NCBI RefSeq assembly: GCF_001954275.1
Contig: NZ_MBEU01000009.1
Location: 152,107 to 216,106 of the forward strand
Length of the DNA stretch: 64,000 bases
Source: Mycobacterium sp. IS-836
GTDB lineage: Bacteria; Actinomycetota; Actinomycetes; Mycobacteriales; Mycobacteriaceae
Direction of reading: 5' to 3'
Shown: positions 52,419 through 60,622 of the stretch, in pieces
Layout: every line of letters starts with the position of its first letter
How positions within the stretch are numbered: position 1 is the first letter of the stretch
Position numbers and translations under genes: made by a program
Notes under the pieces: model-generated
What the model was told of the DNA's origin: nothing
Databases searched by the model: none
What the model saw: the letters and a program-made list of their open reading frames with translations, nothing else

Positions 52419-53293
52419 CCCGGCAGCACCACCACCGGCACCGTGCTCTCGCGGATGATCTTTCCGCTGCGCGATCCGAGGAAGACCCTGCGGATGTCGC
52501 CGCGCGGCGACGTGCCCAATGCCAGGACGTCGCCGTCCTGCCAGTCCACCTTCTCGAGCGCCTCGCTCCAGCTCTGGCCGGTCACCACGTCCAGCGCAAC
52601 GTCCGCGTCTACGACGCCGTCGGTCTTCAGGTTTTCCTGAACGTCCCGCGCCTGCGCCGCCCACGCCTGCAGGATCGAATCCTCAACGTCCAGACCCACT
52701 TCGGGTGGATACATCGTCTTGCCGCGGACCGCGAACGTGATCACCCGTACCGGCAACCCCAACCGCCGCGCGAAGTCGACGCACCGCTGTACCACGTCAA
52801 CCGAGTCCGGGGTGGCGGAGTAAGCACATGTGATCCGGGTCAATCCACCTGTGTACGAACGATATTCGCGGGGGCTGATCGCGACCGGCACCGGCGACAC
52901 ATGCAGCAGCCAGTCGGCGGTCGAGCCGATCACCACCTGGCCGCGCCCGCCGCTGGGCAATGACCCCAGCACCAGGACCTCGGGGTCGACGTCCGCGATC
53001 AGCTCGATCAATCCACCCGACACCGACCGGTGGGCACGGTGGGAGTAGGTGACCTCGAGCCCGTCGGCCACGCCGTGGAGATACCCCCTTGCCTCGGCCG
53101 CCGAGTCCGCGGCCAGTTGGTCAGCCCAGTGCTCGTATTCGGCGTCGACGCGGGCGAACGACGGTGTCGGCCACGGCTGGGGCACGATGGTCGCCACGGT
53201 CAGCGACGTCTCGAGCGTCCGCGCGGCGCGCACGGCCAGATACAACCCGGACAGGCCGACCTCGCCGGCCCGGTAGCCGACGACAACGGTCAC
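52415..53293 (-). CDS. Tandem universal stress protein (Rv2319c-like)
   Basis: A 292-residue protein with two Usp domains. The first ends EVLVLGSLPSGGRGQVVIGSTADWLLHVS (G-x2-G-x9-GS ATP motif, imperfect) and the second ends DVLALGTSPRGDIRRVFLGSRSGKIIRES. Usp proteins bind ATP/AMP and act in stress survival. The GTG start overlaps the stop of the amino-acid permease gene (GTGA), so it is the last gene of the arginine operon. Equivalent to Rv2319c. Confidence 0.9.
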   Translation of the reverse strand: MTVVVGYRAGEVGLSGLYLAVRAARTLETSLTVATIVPQPWPTPSFARVDAEYEHWADQLAADSAAEARGYLHGVADGLEVTYSHRAHRSVSGGLIELIADVDPEVLVLGSLPSGGRGQVVIGSTADWLLHVSPVPVAISPREYRSYTGGLTRITCAYSATPDSVDVVQRCVDFARRLGLPVRVITFAVRGKTMYPPEVGLDVEDSILQAWAAQARDVQENLKTDGVVDADVALDVVTGQSWSEALEKVDWQDGDVLALGTSPRGDIRRVFLGSRSGKIIRESTVPVVVLPG

Positions 53294-54771
53294 AGCAGTT
53301 CCCTTGGCTCGTCTTCCGACGCGGCCGCGGTCGGGATGAGGTGGTCGCCGCCGTCGTTGAGCGCGCTGTGGTGACGACCCCAGACGAAGTAGAAGATCAA
53401 CGCCACCGAGATCCAGCCGGTGAACGCGATCCAGGTGTACCAGTGCAGGCTGGCGAGGATGTACCCGCACGCCAGCACCGAAAGTACCGGCGTGACAGGG
53501 TAACCCGGCACTTTGAACGGGCGGGGCAGGTCGGGTGCGCGCACCCGCAGGATGATGACGCCGGCGGAGACGACGATGAACGCGGTGAGGGTGCCGATGG
53601 ACACCATGTCCGCCAGTTTGTCGAGCGGTATGAAGGCCGCGAGCAGGGCCGCCGCGATCGCGACGATCACCGTGTTGTTCACCGGGGTCATCGTGCGGGT
53701 GTTGACCGTCGCGAACCGCGCTGGCAGCAGTCCGTCGCGGCCCATGGCGAACAGGATGCGGGTCTGGCCGTACATGGTGACCAGGGTGACGGTGAAGATC
53801 GAGATGACCGCGCCCGCGCACAGGATCGTGCTCGCCCACCTGCCGTGGGTGACGTTGTCGAGGATGGTGGCCAGGCCGGCGTTCTCCTGCGCGGCGAAAT
53901 CCTGCCACGGCTGGGTGCCCAGCGCGGACAACGCGACGAGCACGTAGACGGTCGTGACGATCGCCAGCGCCGAGATCAGCGCGCGCGGCATGGTCTTCTG
54001 CGGGTTTCGCACTTCATCACCCGCCGTCGACACCGTGTCGAGGCCGATGAACGAAAAGAAGATCGTCCCCGCCGCCGAGCCGATGCCGGCGACACCGAAC
54101 GGCGCGAAGTTCTGGAGGTGGTTGGCGTCGAAGGCGGTGAAGGCGATGATCACGAACATGGCCAGCACGCCGAGCTTGATCAGCACCATGATCGCGTTGA
54201 CCCGAGCGGACTCGCTGGCGCCGCGGACCAGCAACAACGCACACATGCCGATCAGGACGATCGCCGGCAGATTGATGTAGCCCGGGTCCGAATCCCACGG
54301 CGCCGCCGACAACCCATGCGGCATCTGGAATCCGAAGCAGTTGTTCAGCAGCTTGTTGACGTAGCCGCTCCAGCCGACCGAGACCGCCGCGGTGGCCACG
54401 CCGTACTCCAGCAGCAGGCAGGCGGCCACACCCATCGCGACCGCCTCGCCCAGCGTGGTGTAGGCATACGAGTACGACGAACCGGAAACCGGTACGGCGG
54501 AAGCCAATTCGGCATAGCAGATGGCCGCGAGTCCGGCCGCGATGCCGGCGATGACGAACGAGACGATCACTCCCGGACCGGCTTCCGGCACGGCCTGCGA
54601 GAGCACGAAGAAAATGCCGGTGCCGATCGTCGAGCCGACGCCGAACATGGTCAGCTCGAACGTGCCGAAACTGCGCTTGAGGTGGTCCGCGGCCCCGTGC
54701 GCGACGGGAGCGCCGGTCACCGGGCGGCGGCGCAGCATCTGCTGTCTCAGGCCGATCGACGTGGCCGGCAA
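53290..54771 (-). CDS. rocE: APC-family cationic amino-acid permease RocE
   Basis: A 493-residue permease with twelve or more helices and CAT-type features. The first helix is FELTMFGVGSTIGTGIFFVL with the GSxxGTGI substrate loop. YAELASAVPVSGSSYSYAYTTLGE, FFSFIGLDTVSTAGDEVRNPQ and GQTRILFAMGRDGLLP follow. It imports arginine/ornithine-like amino acids. TTG 54771 was chosen because a perfect AGGAGG sits five bases before it; the longer frame would overlap rocD. Equivalent to Rv2320c. Confidence 0.92.
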   Translation of the reverse strand: MPATSIGLRQQMLRRRPVTGAPVAHGAADHLKRSFGTFELTMFGVGSTIGTGIFFVLSQAVPEAGPGVIVSFVIAGIAAGLAAICYAELASAVPVSGSSYSYAYTTLGEAVAMGVAACLLLEYGVATAAVSVGWSGYVNKLLNNCFGFQMPHGLSAAPWDSDPGYINLPAIVLIGMCALLLVRGASESARVNAIMVLIKLGVLAMFVIIAFTAFDANHLQNFAPFGVAGIGSAAGTIFFSFIGLDTVSTAGDEVRNPQKTMPRALISALAIVTTVYVLVALSALGTQPWQDFAAQENAGLATILDNVTHGRWASTILCAGAVISIFTVTLVTMYGQTRILFAMGRDGLLPARFATVNTRTMTPVNNTVIVAIAAALLAAFIPLDKLADMVSIGTLTAFIVVSAGVIILRVRAPDLPRPFKVPGYPVTPVLSVLACGYILASLHWYTWIAFTGWISVALIFYFVWGRHHSALNDGGDHLIPTAAASEDEPRELL

Positions 54772-54799
54772 TTGCGCCTCCTGATGTCGGATCAGCTGA

Positions 54800-56035
54800 T
54801 TATGAGGCAGCCTCCGCCAGCGCAAAAGCAAATTGGTCGATCGCCCAGTCGATTTCCGGCTCGGTGATCACCAGGGGCGGCGCGAAGCGCAGCGTCGAGC
54901 CGTGGGTGTCTTTGACCAGCACCCCGCGCTCGGCCAACTGCAGGCTCATGCCCTTTCCGGTGGCCAGGGACGGTTCAATGTCGACGCCGGCCCACAATCC
55001 GAGGCCGCGCACCGCCAGCACACCGTCGCCGATCAGCGCCTCCAGGCGCCGGTGCAGGTGGGCGCCCAATTCGGCGGCGCGCGCCTGAAATTCCCCCGTC
55101 GCCAGCATGGACACGACTGTCGTGCCGATCGCGGCGGCCAACGGGTTGCCGCCGAACGTCGAGCCGTGCTCGCCGGGATGCAGCACGCCGAGGATTTCGC
55201 GGTCCGCGACCACCGCCGACAGCGGAATCACCCCGCCACCCAGGGCCTTACCGAGCAGGTAGATGTCCGGCACCACACCCCAGTGGTCGCAGGCGAACGT
55301 GTGGCCGGTGCGGGCCAGGCCCGACTGGATTTCGTCGGCGATCATCAGCACGTTGCGCTCGTCGCACAGCGCGCGCACGGCCGGAAGGTAGTCGTCGGGG
55401 GGGACGATGATCCCGGCCTCGCCCTGGATCGGCTCCAGTAGCACCGCGACGGTGTTGTCGTCGATCGCCCGTGCCAGCGCCGGGGCGTCGCCGAACGGCA
55501 CGGAGCGGAATCCCGGTGTGAAGGGTCCGAAGCCGTCCCGAGCCGTCGGGTCGGACGAGAAGCTCACGATGCTGATCGTGCGGCCATGGAAATTGTTGTC
55601 GGCCACGATGATGTTGGCGTGACCGTTCGGAACGCCCTTGACGTCGGCGCCCCATTTGCGGGCGACTTTCAGACCGCTCTCGACCGCCTCGGCGCCCGAG
55701 TTCATCGGCAGCACCATGTCTTTGCCGCACAATTGGGCTAGCGCGGCGCAGAATCGTCCGAGGTTCTCGGAGTGGAACGCGCGGCTGACGAGCGTGACAG
55801 TGTCGAGTTGGGCGTGGGCCGTCGCGGTGATCTCCGGGTTGCGATGGCCGAAGTTGACCGCCGAATAGGCGGCCAGGCAATCCAGGTAGCGCCGGCCGTC
55901 GACGTCGGTGATCCAGGCGCCCTCGGCGCTGGCCGCCACCACGGGTAGCGGCGAATAGTTGTGCGCCGCATGCCTTTCGACCAGCTCGATCGCCGCGTCG
56001 GTTGCGGGCTCGGTGCGGGCGTCGAGGATCGTCAT
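54800..56035 (-). CDS. rocD: Ornithine aminotransferase RocD (intact)
   Basis: A 411-residue class III PLP aminotransferase. It has FGHRNPEITATAHAQL, MNSGAEAVESGLKVARKW, NFHGRTISIVSFSSDP, EPIQGEAGIIVPPDDYL, LMIADEIQSGLARTG and the PLP lysine in LLGKALGGG. It converts ornithine plus 2-oxoglutarate to glutamate semialdehyde and glutamate. GGAGGT precedes the ATG at 56035, which overlaps the upstream stop (ATGA). In M. tuberculosis the equivalent is split into rocD1/rocD2 (from memory); here it is one uninterrupted frame. Confidence 0.95.
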   Translation of the reverse strand: MTILDARTEPATDAAIELVERHAAHNYSPLPVVAASAEGAWITDVDGRRYLDCLAAYSAVNFGHRNPEITATAHAQLDTVTLVSRAFHSENLGRFCAALAQLCGKDMVLPMNSGAEAVESGLKVARKWGADVKGVPNGHANIIVADNNFHGRTISIVSFSSDPTARDGFGPFTPGFRSVPFGDAPALARAIDDNTVAVLLEPIQGEAGIIVPPDDYLPAVRALCDERNVLMIADEIQSGLARTGHTFACDHWGVVPDIYLLGKALGGGVIPLSAVVADREILGVLHPGEHGSTFGGNPLAAAIGTTVVSMLATGEFQARAAELGAHLHRRLEALIGDGVLAVRGLGLWAGVDIEPSLATGKGMSLQLAERGVLVKDTHGSTLRFAPPLVITEPEIDWAIDQFAFALAEAAS

Positions 56036-56877
56036 GGAAATACCTCCAACGTGCAGCACTTGACGGAACCGCCGCCCTTGAGCAGCTCGGAGAGATCGAC
56101 GCCGACCGGCCCAAAGCCAGCTTCGCGCAGCTGAGCAGCGAAACCCGTTGCGGCAGAGGGAAGCACGACGTGCAGGCCGTCGGAAACGACGTTCAACCCG
56201 AGCACGAATGCGTCGGCGCTCCCGACCACAATTGCGTCGGGGAACAGCGCGCGCAGCTGCTCCTGCGCTGCCGTGCTAAACGCCGGCGGATAGAACGCAA
56301 CGGTGTGGTCGTCGAGAACGGCGAGCGCGGTGTCGAGGTGATAGAACCGGGGATCGACCAGCTCGAGGGACACAACCGGCACGCCCAGCAGAGCCGAGAT
56401 TTCGTCGTGGGCGCGCAGATCGGTGCGAAAGCCGTAGCCCGCCAACAGCATGTCGCCGACCATCAGCAGGTCGCCCTGCCCCTCGTTGACGTGACGGGTG
56501 GTCACGGGCCGATAGTCCATCGACGACATCCATTCGGCATAGGCCCTCGACTCGCCGGCGCGCTGTGCGTGTCGGAACCGGGCGACGACGGCGACGTCGC
56601 CGGCGATGAATCCGCCGTTCGCGGCGTAGACCATGTCCGGCAGCCCGGGAACGGGGTCGATCAAATGCACGCGGTGGCCCAGGTCGACGTACGTCTGGTA
56701 GAGCGCCCGCCACTGCGCTTGCGCGAGGTGGGCACCGACCGGTGCGTTGACATCCATCCACGGATTGATGGCGTACTCGACGGCGAAGAAGTCCGGCCGG
56801 GTCATCGCGTACCGGCGGGCCCGGGCCTTGCGGGTTGGCCTCGGAGGCGCGGGTGCCACGACGTATGAATCCGTCAT
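56032..56877 (-). CDS. Amidinotransferase-fold guanidine hydrolase (Rv2323c-like; DDAH or arginine dihydrolase type)
   Basis: A 281-residue protein of the ADI/DDAH superfamily. FFAVEYAINPWMDV opens the propeller, LPDMVYAANGGFIAGD holds the first active-site acid and N87, and RFYHLDTAL has the catalytic His. The C-terminus GGSVKCCTLEVFP provides the nucleophilic cysteine. The family hydrolyses guanidino groups. Being coupled to ornithine aminotransferase argues for a product that leads to ornithine, as in arginine dihydrolases; a DDAH would give citrulline. Specificity is undecided. Divergent from an AsnC regulator. Confidence 0.88.
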   Translation of the reverse strand: MTDSYVVAPAPPRPTRKARARRYAMTRPDFFAVEYAINPWMDVNAPVGAHLAQAQWRALYQTYVDLGHRVHLIDPVPGLPDMVYAANGGFIAGDVAVVARFRHAQRAGESRAYAEWMSSMDYRPVTTRHVNEGQGDLLMVGDMLLAGYGFRTDLRAHDEISALLGVPVVSLELVDPRFYHLDTALAVLDDHTVAFYPPAFSTAAQEQLRALFPDAIVVGSADAFVLGLNVVSDGLHVVLPSAATGFAAQLREAGFGPVGVDLSELLKGGGSVKCCTLEVFP

Positions 56878-56883
56878 AAATCA

Positions 56884-56979
56884 ACGGTATTTGCGGTTCG
56901 TGTGACAAGCAAACGACGATTCTTGCGTGTCTATAGACGATTTATTGCGCTAGGATCGCACCTACGATGATTTGTTGCG
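56884..56979. promoter_or_regulatory. Helically phased repeats of an AsnC/Lrp operator
   Basis: Direct repeats GACGATTCTTGCG (56915), GACGATTTATTGCG (56936) and GATGATTTGTTGCG (56966), plus a weaker ACGGTATTTGCG (56884), end at 56895, 56927, 56949 and 56979. The intervals of 32, 22 and 30 bases are near whole helical turns, as expected for an Lrp-type octamer. They fill the space between the guanidine hydrolase and AsnC genes. Confidence 0.65.
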
Positions 56980-56991
56980 TTGAGGAGTCGC

Positions 56992-57438
56992 ATGGAACGT
57001 CTAAACGAGACCGATGAGCGCATCCTCTCCGAGCTCACCGAGAACGCGCGAGCCACCTTCGCCGAAATCGGGCAGAAGGTGAACCTGTCGGCGCCGGCGG
57101 TGAAGCGTCGCGTCGACCGGATGCTGGACGACGGCGTGATCAAGGGTTTCACCACCGTCATCGACCGCAATGCGCTCGGCTGGAACACGGAGGCGTTTGT
57201 GCAAGTGTTCTGCCACGGCACGATCGCGCCCGATCAGCTGCGGGCGGCCTGGGTCGATATGCCGGAGGTGGTCAGCGCCGCGACCGTGACCGGCACGTCG
57301 GATGCGATCTTGCACGTGCTGGCCCGCGACATGCGGCACCTGGAGACCGCCCTCGAGCGGATCCGGGCGAGCGCCGACATCGAACGCAGCGAAAGCATCG
57401 TGGTGCTGTCGAACCTCATCGACCGAATGCGGACCTGA
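56992..57438 (+). CDS. AsnC/Lrp-family regulator (Rv2324-like)
   Basis: A 148-residue regulator with a winged HTH (LNETDERILSELTENARATF, APAVKRRVDRMLDDGVI) and a C-terminal RAM effector domain (FVQVFCHGTIAPDQL, VVSAATVTGTSDAILHVLARD). GAGGAG lies five bases before the ATG. It is divergent from the arginine-catabolic operon and is very likely its arginine- or ornithine-responsive activator, like ArgR/RocR-type Lrp proteins. Equivalent to Rv2324. Confidence 0.93.
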   Translation: MERLNETDERILSELTENARATFAEIGQKVNLSAPAVKRRVDRMLDDGVIKGFTTVIDRNALGWNTEAFVQVFCHGTIAPDQLRAAWVDMPEVVSAATVTGTSDAILHVLARDMRHLETALERIRASADIERSESIVVLSNLIDRMRT

Positions 57439-57457
57439 CGCCTACCCCCATGCGGGT

Positions 57458-57503
57458 GTAACGCCACGGCGAGATTCCGGTCGAATTTTCGCCATGGCGT
57501 TAC
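57458..57503. terminator. Long hairpin between convergent genes
   Basis: The 15-base arms GTAACGCCACGGCGA (57458-57472) and TCGCCATGGCGTTAC (57489-57503) pair with one mismatch around a 16-base loop. It separates the AsnC gene from the sulfatase gene and contains the sulfatase stop codon. It probably terminates both transcripts. GTAACGCCACGG also occurs at about 1928-1939. Confidence 0.65.
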
Positions 57504-59314
57504 GCTCGCGAACGCACCCGCCGAACCAGCCGCCGCAGCCTGGACGGAGCCGGGCTCGGCGGTCGACGAGACGCATAGGGCCACGGCTGATTTCGTTCGG
57601 GGACGGAACTGGCGCGGACGTGTTTCAGCTGTGCCCGCAGGTGCTGACGCAACTCGTGCAGGCCCGGGTCCGTCCACCGGTTGACGGCTTCGATCTGATC
57701 GTCGGTCAAGTCGTAGAGCTCCCACTGGTCATCCAGCGGCGACGTCCGATAGGCCTCTCCCCCAAGTCCATTGGCCGCAAGGTGACGCACGCCGGGTTCG
57801 GTCCAGGTGCCCGGGTCGTCGAAGGTGCGGACCAGCTTCCACAGATGCCCGCCGCCCCCGGTCGCCGTCGCCTCGTCCACGCGGAGGACCAGTCCCTCGA
57901 AATTGGAGGCGGTGTGCGCGGGGATTCGGATGCGCAGGGGCGCGGGCGGATTGACGGTGCGCTTCAGGCGGCGCGCCAGGCCCGATGCGCCGCTGTCGCC
58001 CTCGAGCATGTTGTCGCGGGTCATCAGGTAGACGGCTCGGCCGTCATCGGCGGGTGCGCCGTCGACGATCGGCATGAGATTCCGGCCCGGCAGTGGGTGC
58101 ACTTCCGAGAACGTCTGAGCCAACGACGCGGCCACCGCCGCGATATCCACACCGGCGGCTGCGAGCAGCGTCGGGACCAGGTCGACATGCGACGTCGGCG
58201 CCGTGATCACCCGAGGCGACGTCGAGCCCGCGCCGATCCGGGCGATGACGAACGGAACGCGCGTCGCCTCGTCGTAGAGGTTGAACCATTTCTGGTGCAG
58301 CCCGCCGTGGGCGCCGAGCAGATCGCCGTGATCGGCGGTCCGCACCAAAACCGCGTTGTCCGAACCACCTTCGGTGACGGCCCGTCTCACACGGTCGATC
58401 GGCGCGTCCACCTCCGCGTGCAGCCGGTAGTACAGGTCGCGGTAGCGCTGGGCGTTGCGGTCGTAGGTCCAATTGATCGCGGGCGCCGGGCCGTAGCCGG
58501 AGTAGTAGGCCTCGCGGAACGCGATCTGGGCGGCGGGCTTGGTCGACAGGTCCTCGTCGGCGGTGGGCGCCGCGGGCACCGGGGGTGGATCCAACGGTGA
58601 CGGCTTGACCGGGCCGCGGCGCGACCACGTCGGGAAAAGCACGATGTCGTGGGGATTGACGAAGCTGGCGACGAGCAGGAAGGGACGCTGCGCGGCGGGG
58701 TCGCCGGCGCGACGGCGCGCATAGCGATCGGTGAGCCAAGCGACCACCCGCTCGGCGATCAGGGGATCGCGGCGAATGCCGGCATTGGCCAGCAGTGCGC
58801 CGTGCGGTTCCGGGCCCACCCAGCCGGAGAATCCGAACGGGCCCAGTGGATCTGCGTCCAGGTAGCGCTGCACCGCCACCGGATCGACGATGCCGTCGTC
58901 GTCGTTGGTGGCCAGCGCGCGGCCGGTCGAGGAATCGATCAGATCGGCGTGCGAGATGTGCCACTTGCCGTCGTAGTGCGTGTCGTAGCCGGCCGCGCGG
59001 AACCAGTTCCCCAGTGTCGGCACCTCGCCCTGGCGCAGCCAACGCATGCGCGAATCGTCGGCCGTCTTCCCGATGCCGTCGGTCTGGGTGACCCCGTGGA
59101 GGTCGGGGAAGTGCCCGGTGAAAATCGTTGGGCGGCTGGGCACGCAGGCCAGAGAGCCGGTGTAGTGCCGGGCGAAACTGACGCCGTGACTTTCGAACCA
59201 CTTGCGGCCTGTCAGGGTTCGGTCGCGCCAGGCGAGCACGCCGCGATCCTCGTACGGCGGAACCGCGCGCTCCTCGTCGGTCATCACGATCACGATGTCG
59301 GGGCGATCAGACAC
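57500..59314 (-). CDS. Sulfatase (formylglycine type)
   Basis: A 604-residue alkaline-phosphatase-superfamily sulfatase. DIVIVMTDEERA supplies the first metal ligands and GSLACVPSRPTIFTG carries the C-x-P-S-R signature whose Cys becomes formylglycine. DGKWHISH, FVNPHD and VRTADHGDLLGAHGGLHQKW complete the active site. It hydrolyses sulfate esters and needs a formylglycine-generating enzyme. There is no signal peptide, so it is cytosolic. The start overlaps the SRPBCC gene by eight bases. As I recall, M. tuberculosis has no sulfatase at this point in the order. Confidence 0.92.
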   Translation of the reverse strand: MSDRPDIVIVMTDEERAVPPYEDRGVLAWRDRTLTGRKWFESHGVSFARHYTGSLACVPSRPTIFTGHFPDLHGVTQTDGIGKTADDSRMRWLRQGEVPTLGNWFRAAGYDTHYDGKWHISHADLIDSSTGRALATNDDDGIVDPVAVQRYLDADPLGPFGFSGWVGPEPHGALLANAGIRRDPLIAERVVAWLTDRYARRRAGDPAAQRPFLLVASFVNPHDIVLFPTWSRRGPVKPSPLDPPPVPAAPTADEDLSTKPAAQIAFREAYYSGYGPAPAINWTYDRNAQRYRDLYYRLHAEVDAPIDRVRRAVTEGGSDNAVLVRTADHGDLLGAHGGLHQKWFNLYDEATRVPFVIARIGAGSTSPRVITAPTSHVDLVPTLLAAAGVDIAAVAASLAQTFSEVHPLPGRNLMPIVDGAPADDGRAVYLMTRDNMLEGDSGASGLARRLKRTVNPPAPLRIRIPAHTASNFEGLVLRVDEATATGGGGHLWKLVRTFDDPGTWTEPGVRHLAANGLGGEAYRTSPLDDQWELYDLTDDQIEAVNRWTDPGLHELRQHLRAQLKHVRASSVPERNQPWPYASRRPPSPAPSRLRRLVRRVRSRA

Positions 59315-59762
59315 GGGCGTTCTCCAATCGGTTCGCGAGCCCGGCGAGCATCGCGTCGGACTGTCGTGCGAGGAAGCGACACAGCGCGCGTTCGGCCAGC
59401 TGCTGCGGTGGGCGGGAGCCGATTTCGACCATGCTGGTCAGGGTCACGACGGTCGAATCGCCCCCGGCCGCCAGCGTCCAGCGGTTAGTCACCCTGCGCA
59501 GGCGCCGGGGCAGGCCTTCGATGTCGTAGGCGAGTGTGTGCGGCGGGTCGAACTCGGTGATGCGCTCGACGAGGGCGTCGCGTTTGACCTGAACTCGCCG
59601 TGCGGTCCCGACTCGCGCGCCGTCGGGACCGGAGGACAGAATGCACGAGTGGTCGACGTTATCGGCCCACGAAGCGATCGAGCCGAAATCGGCCAGGACA
59701 TCCCAGACTTCGTGCACACGGGCCGCGATCGCGCGGACGCTTTGAGCCTCGGCCACTTTCAC
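59307..59762 (-). CDS. SRPBCC (START-like) ligand-binding protein
   Basis: A 151-residue polyketide-cyclase/START-like protein. It has RAIAARVHEVWDVLADFGSI at the N-terminus, GTARRVQVKRDALVERITEFDPP, RRVTNRWTLAAGGDSTVVTL, and a long C-terminal helix. This fold makes a hydrophobic pocket for lipids or aromatic ligands. It sits between the ECF transporter T gene (two bases apart) and the sulfatase gene (overlapping), so it probably works on the same ligand (inference). Confidence 0.8.
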   Translation of the reverse strand: MKVAEAQSVRAIAARVHEVWDVLADFGSIASWADNVDHSCILSSGPDGARVGTARRVQVKRDALVERITEFDPPHTLAYDIEGLPRRLRRVTNRWTLAAGGDSTVVTLTSMVEIGSRPPQQLAERALCRFLARQSDAMLAGLANRLENARV

Positions 59763-59764
59763 GC

Positions 59765-60622
59765 TCAGTACGGCGAATGCATCATCGTCTCGAGCGCCAC
59801 CGCCGCCCCGCCGGCCGCGATGGTGATGGCGATCGTCACCCAGTCGGCCAGCTTCGGCCGGACCGGACGGGCGGAGAGCTGACCGGTGCCGCCGCGCGCG
59901 GTGATCGCGTCGCCCATCTCGTCACCGCGCCGCAGGGTCACGGTGATGGCGGCGGCCATCAGGTCGATCAGCTCCAGGGCATGTCGCCGACGACGGGCCT
60001 TGCGGCTCTTCGGTATTCGTTTCGGGCGCAGCCGGCGCGCGGCGTAGAGGATCTGGAATTCGTCGATCAGCATCGGGAACGCGCGCAGCGCGAGCGCCAA
60101 CGCCACCGCCCATTCGTCGACCGGGATCCGGAAGATCTTCAGCGGTCGGCCCAACGTCGCCAACGCGGGGCCGATTTCGGCGACGTTGGTGGTCCAGGAC
60201 ACCAGCGCGCCCAGCCCAAGCAACACGATCGACAGCGCAGTGATCCGCAGGAAGTTCAACGCCCCGCCGAGCGCGATCTCGAGGCCGGCAATCGAGATCT
60301 TCGGGCTACCACCGGACAGGGCGGCCGTGATGAAGCCCAACGCGAGAGCGATCCACAGCCACCGTGGTATCGACGGCAGCACGCCGCGCGGAATGCGTGC
60401 GATCCGAAGCGCCGCGACCACCAACGCCGCCGAAATCCCGATCGTCACCCAGCCCGGGTAGAACGTCAATAGCACCGAAAGACCAAAAACGACAAGCAGT
60501 TTGGTCCCTGCCCACAGATCGTGGATGGCCGAACGTCCGGGCACCGGGATCAGCAGCACCACCGGGCGAGAGGGGCGACGGGTTGCGCCGCCCGCCGTTG
60601 CCGTCGTCGAAGTCGTCGTCAC
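59765..60622 (-). CDS. ECF transporter T component (EcfT; Rv2325c-like)
   Basis: A 285-residue CbiQ/EcfT protein with five or six helices. [19 protein letters not shown] matches the first helices, and the cytosolic coupling part has [23 protein letters not shown] and the ATPase-contact motif [11 protein letters not shown] 60622 overlaps the stop of the upstream ATPase gene (GTGA). It forms the membrane scaffold of an energy-coupling-factor vitamin/cofactor importer. Confidence 0.92.
   Translation of the reverse strand: MTTTSTTATAGGATRRPSRPVVLLIPVPGRSAIHDLWAGTKLLVVFGLSVLLTFYPGWVTIGISAALVVAALRIARIPRGVLPSIPRWLWIALALGFITAALSGGSPKISIAGLEIALGGALNFLRITALSIVLLGLGALVSWTTNVAEIGPALATLGRPLKIFRIPVDEWAVALALALRAFPMLIDEFQILYAARRLRPKRIPKSRKARRRRHALELIDLMAAAITVTLRRGDEMGDAITARGGTGQLSARPVRPKLADWVTIAITIAAGGAAVALETMMHSPY

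Noticed and set aside
53089..54867. Long plus-strand frame opposite rocE
   Set aside because: It is a charged low-complexity translation opposite a well-formed permease.
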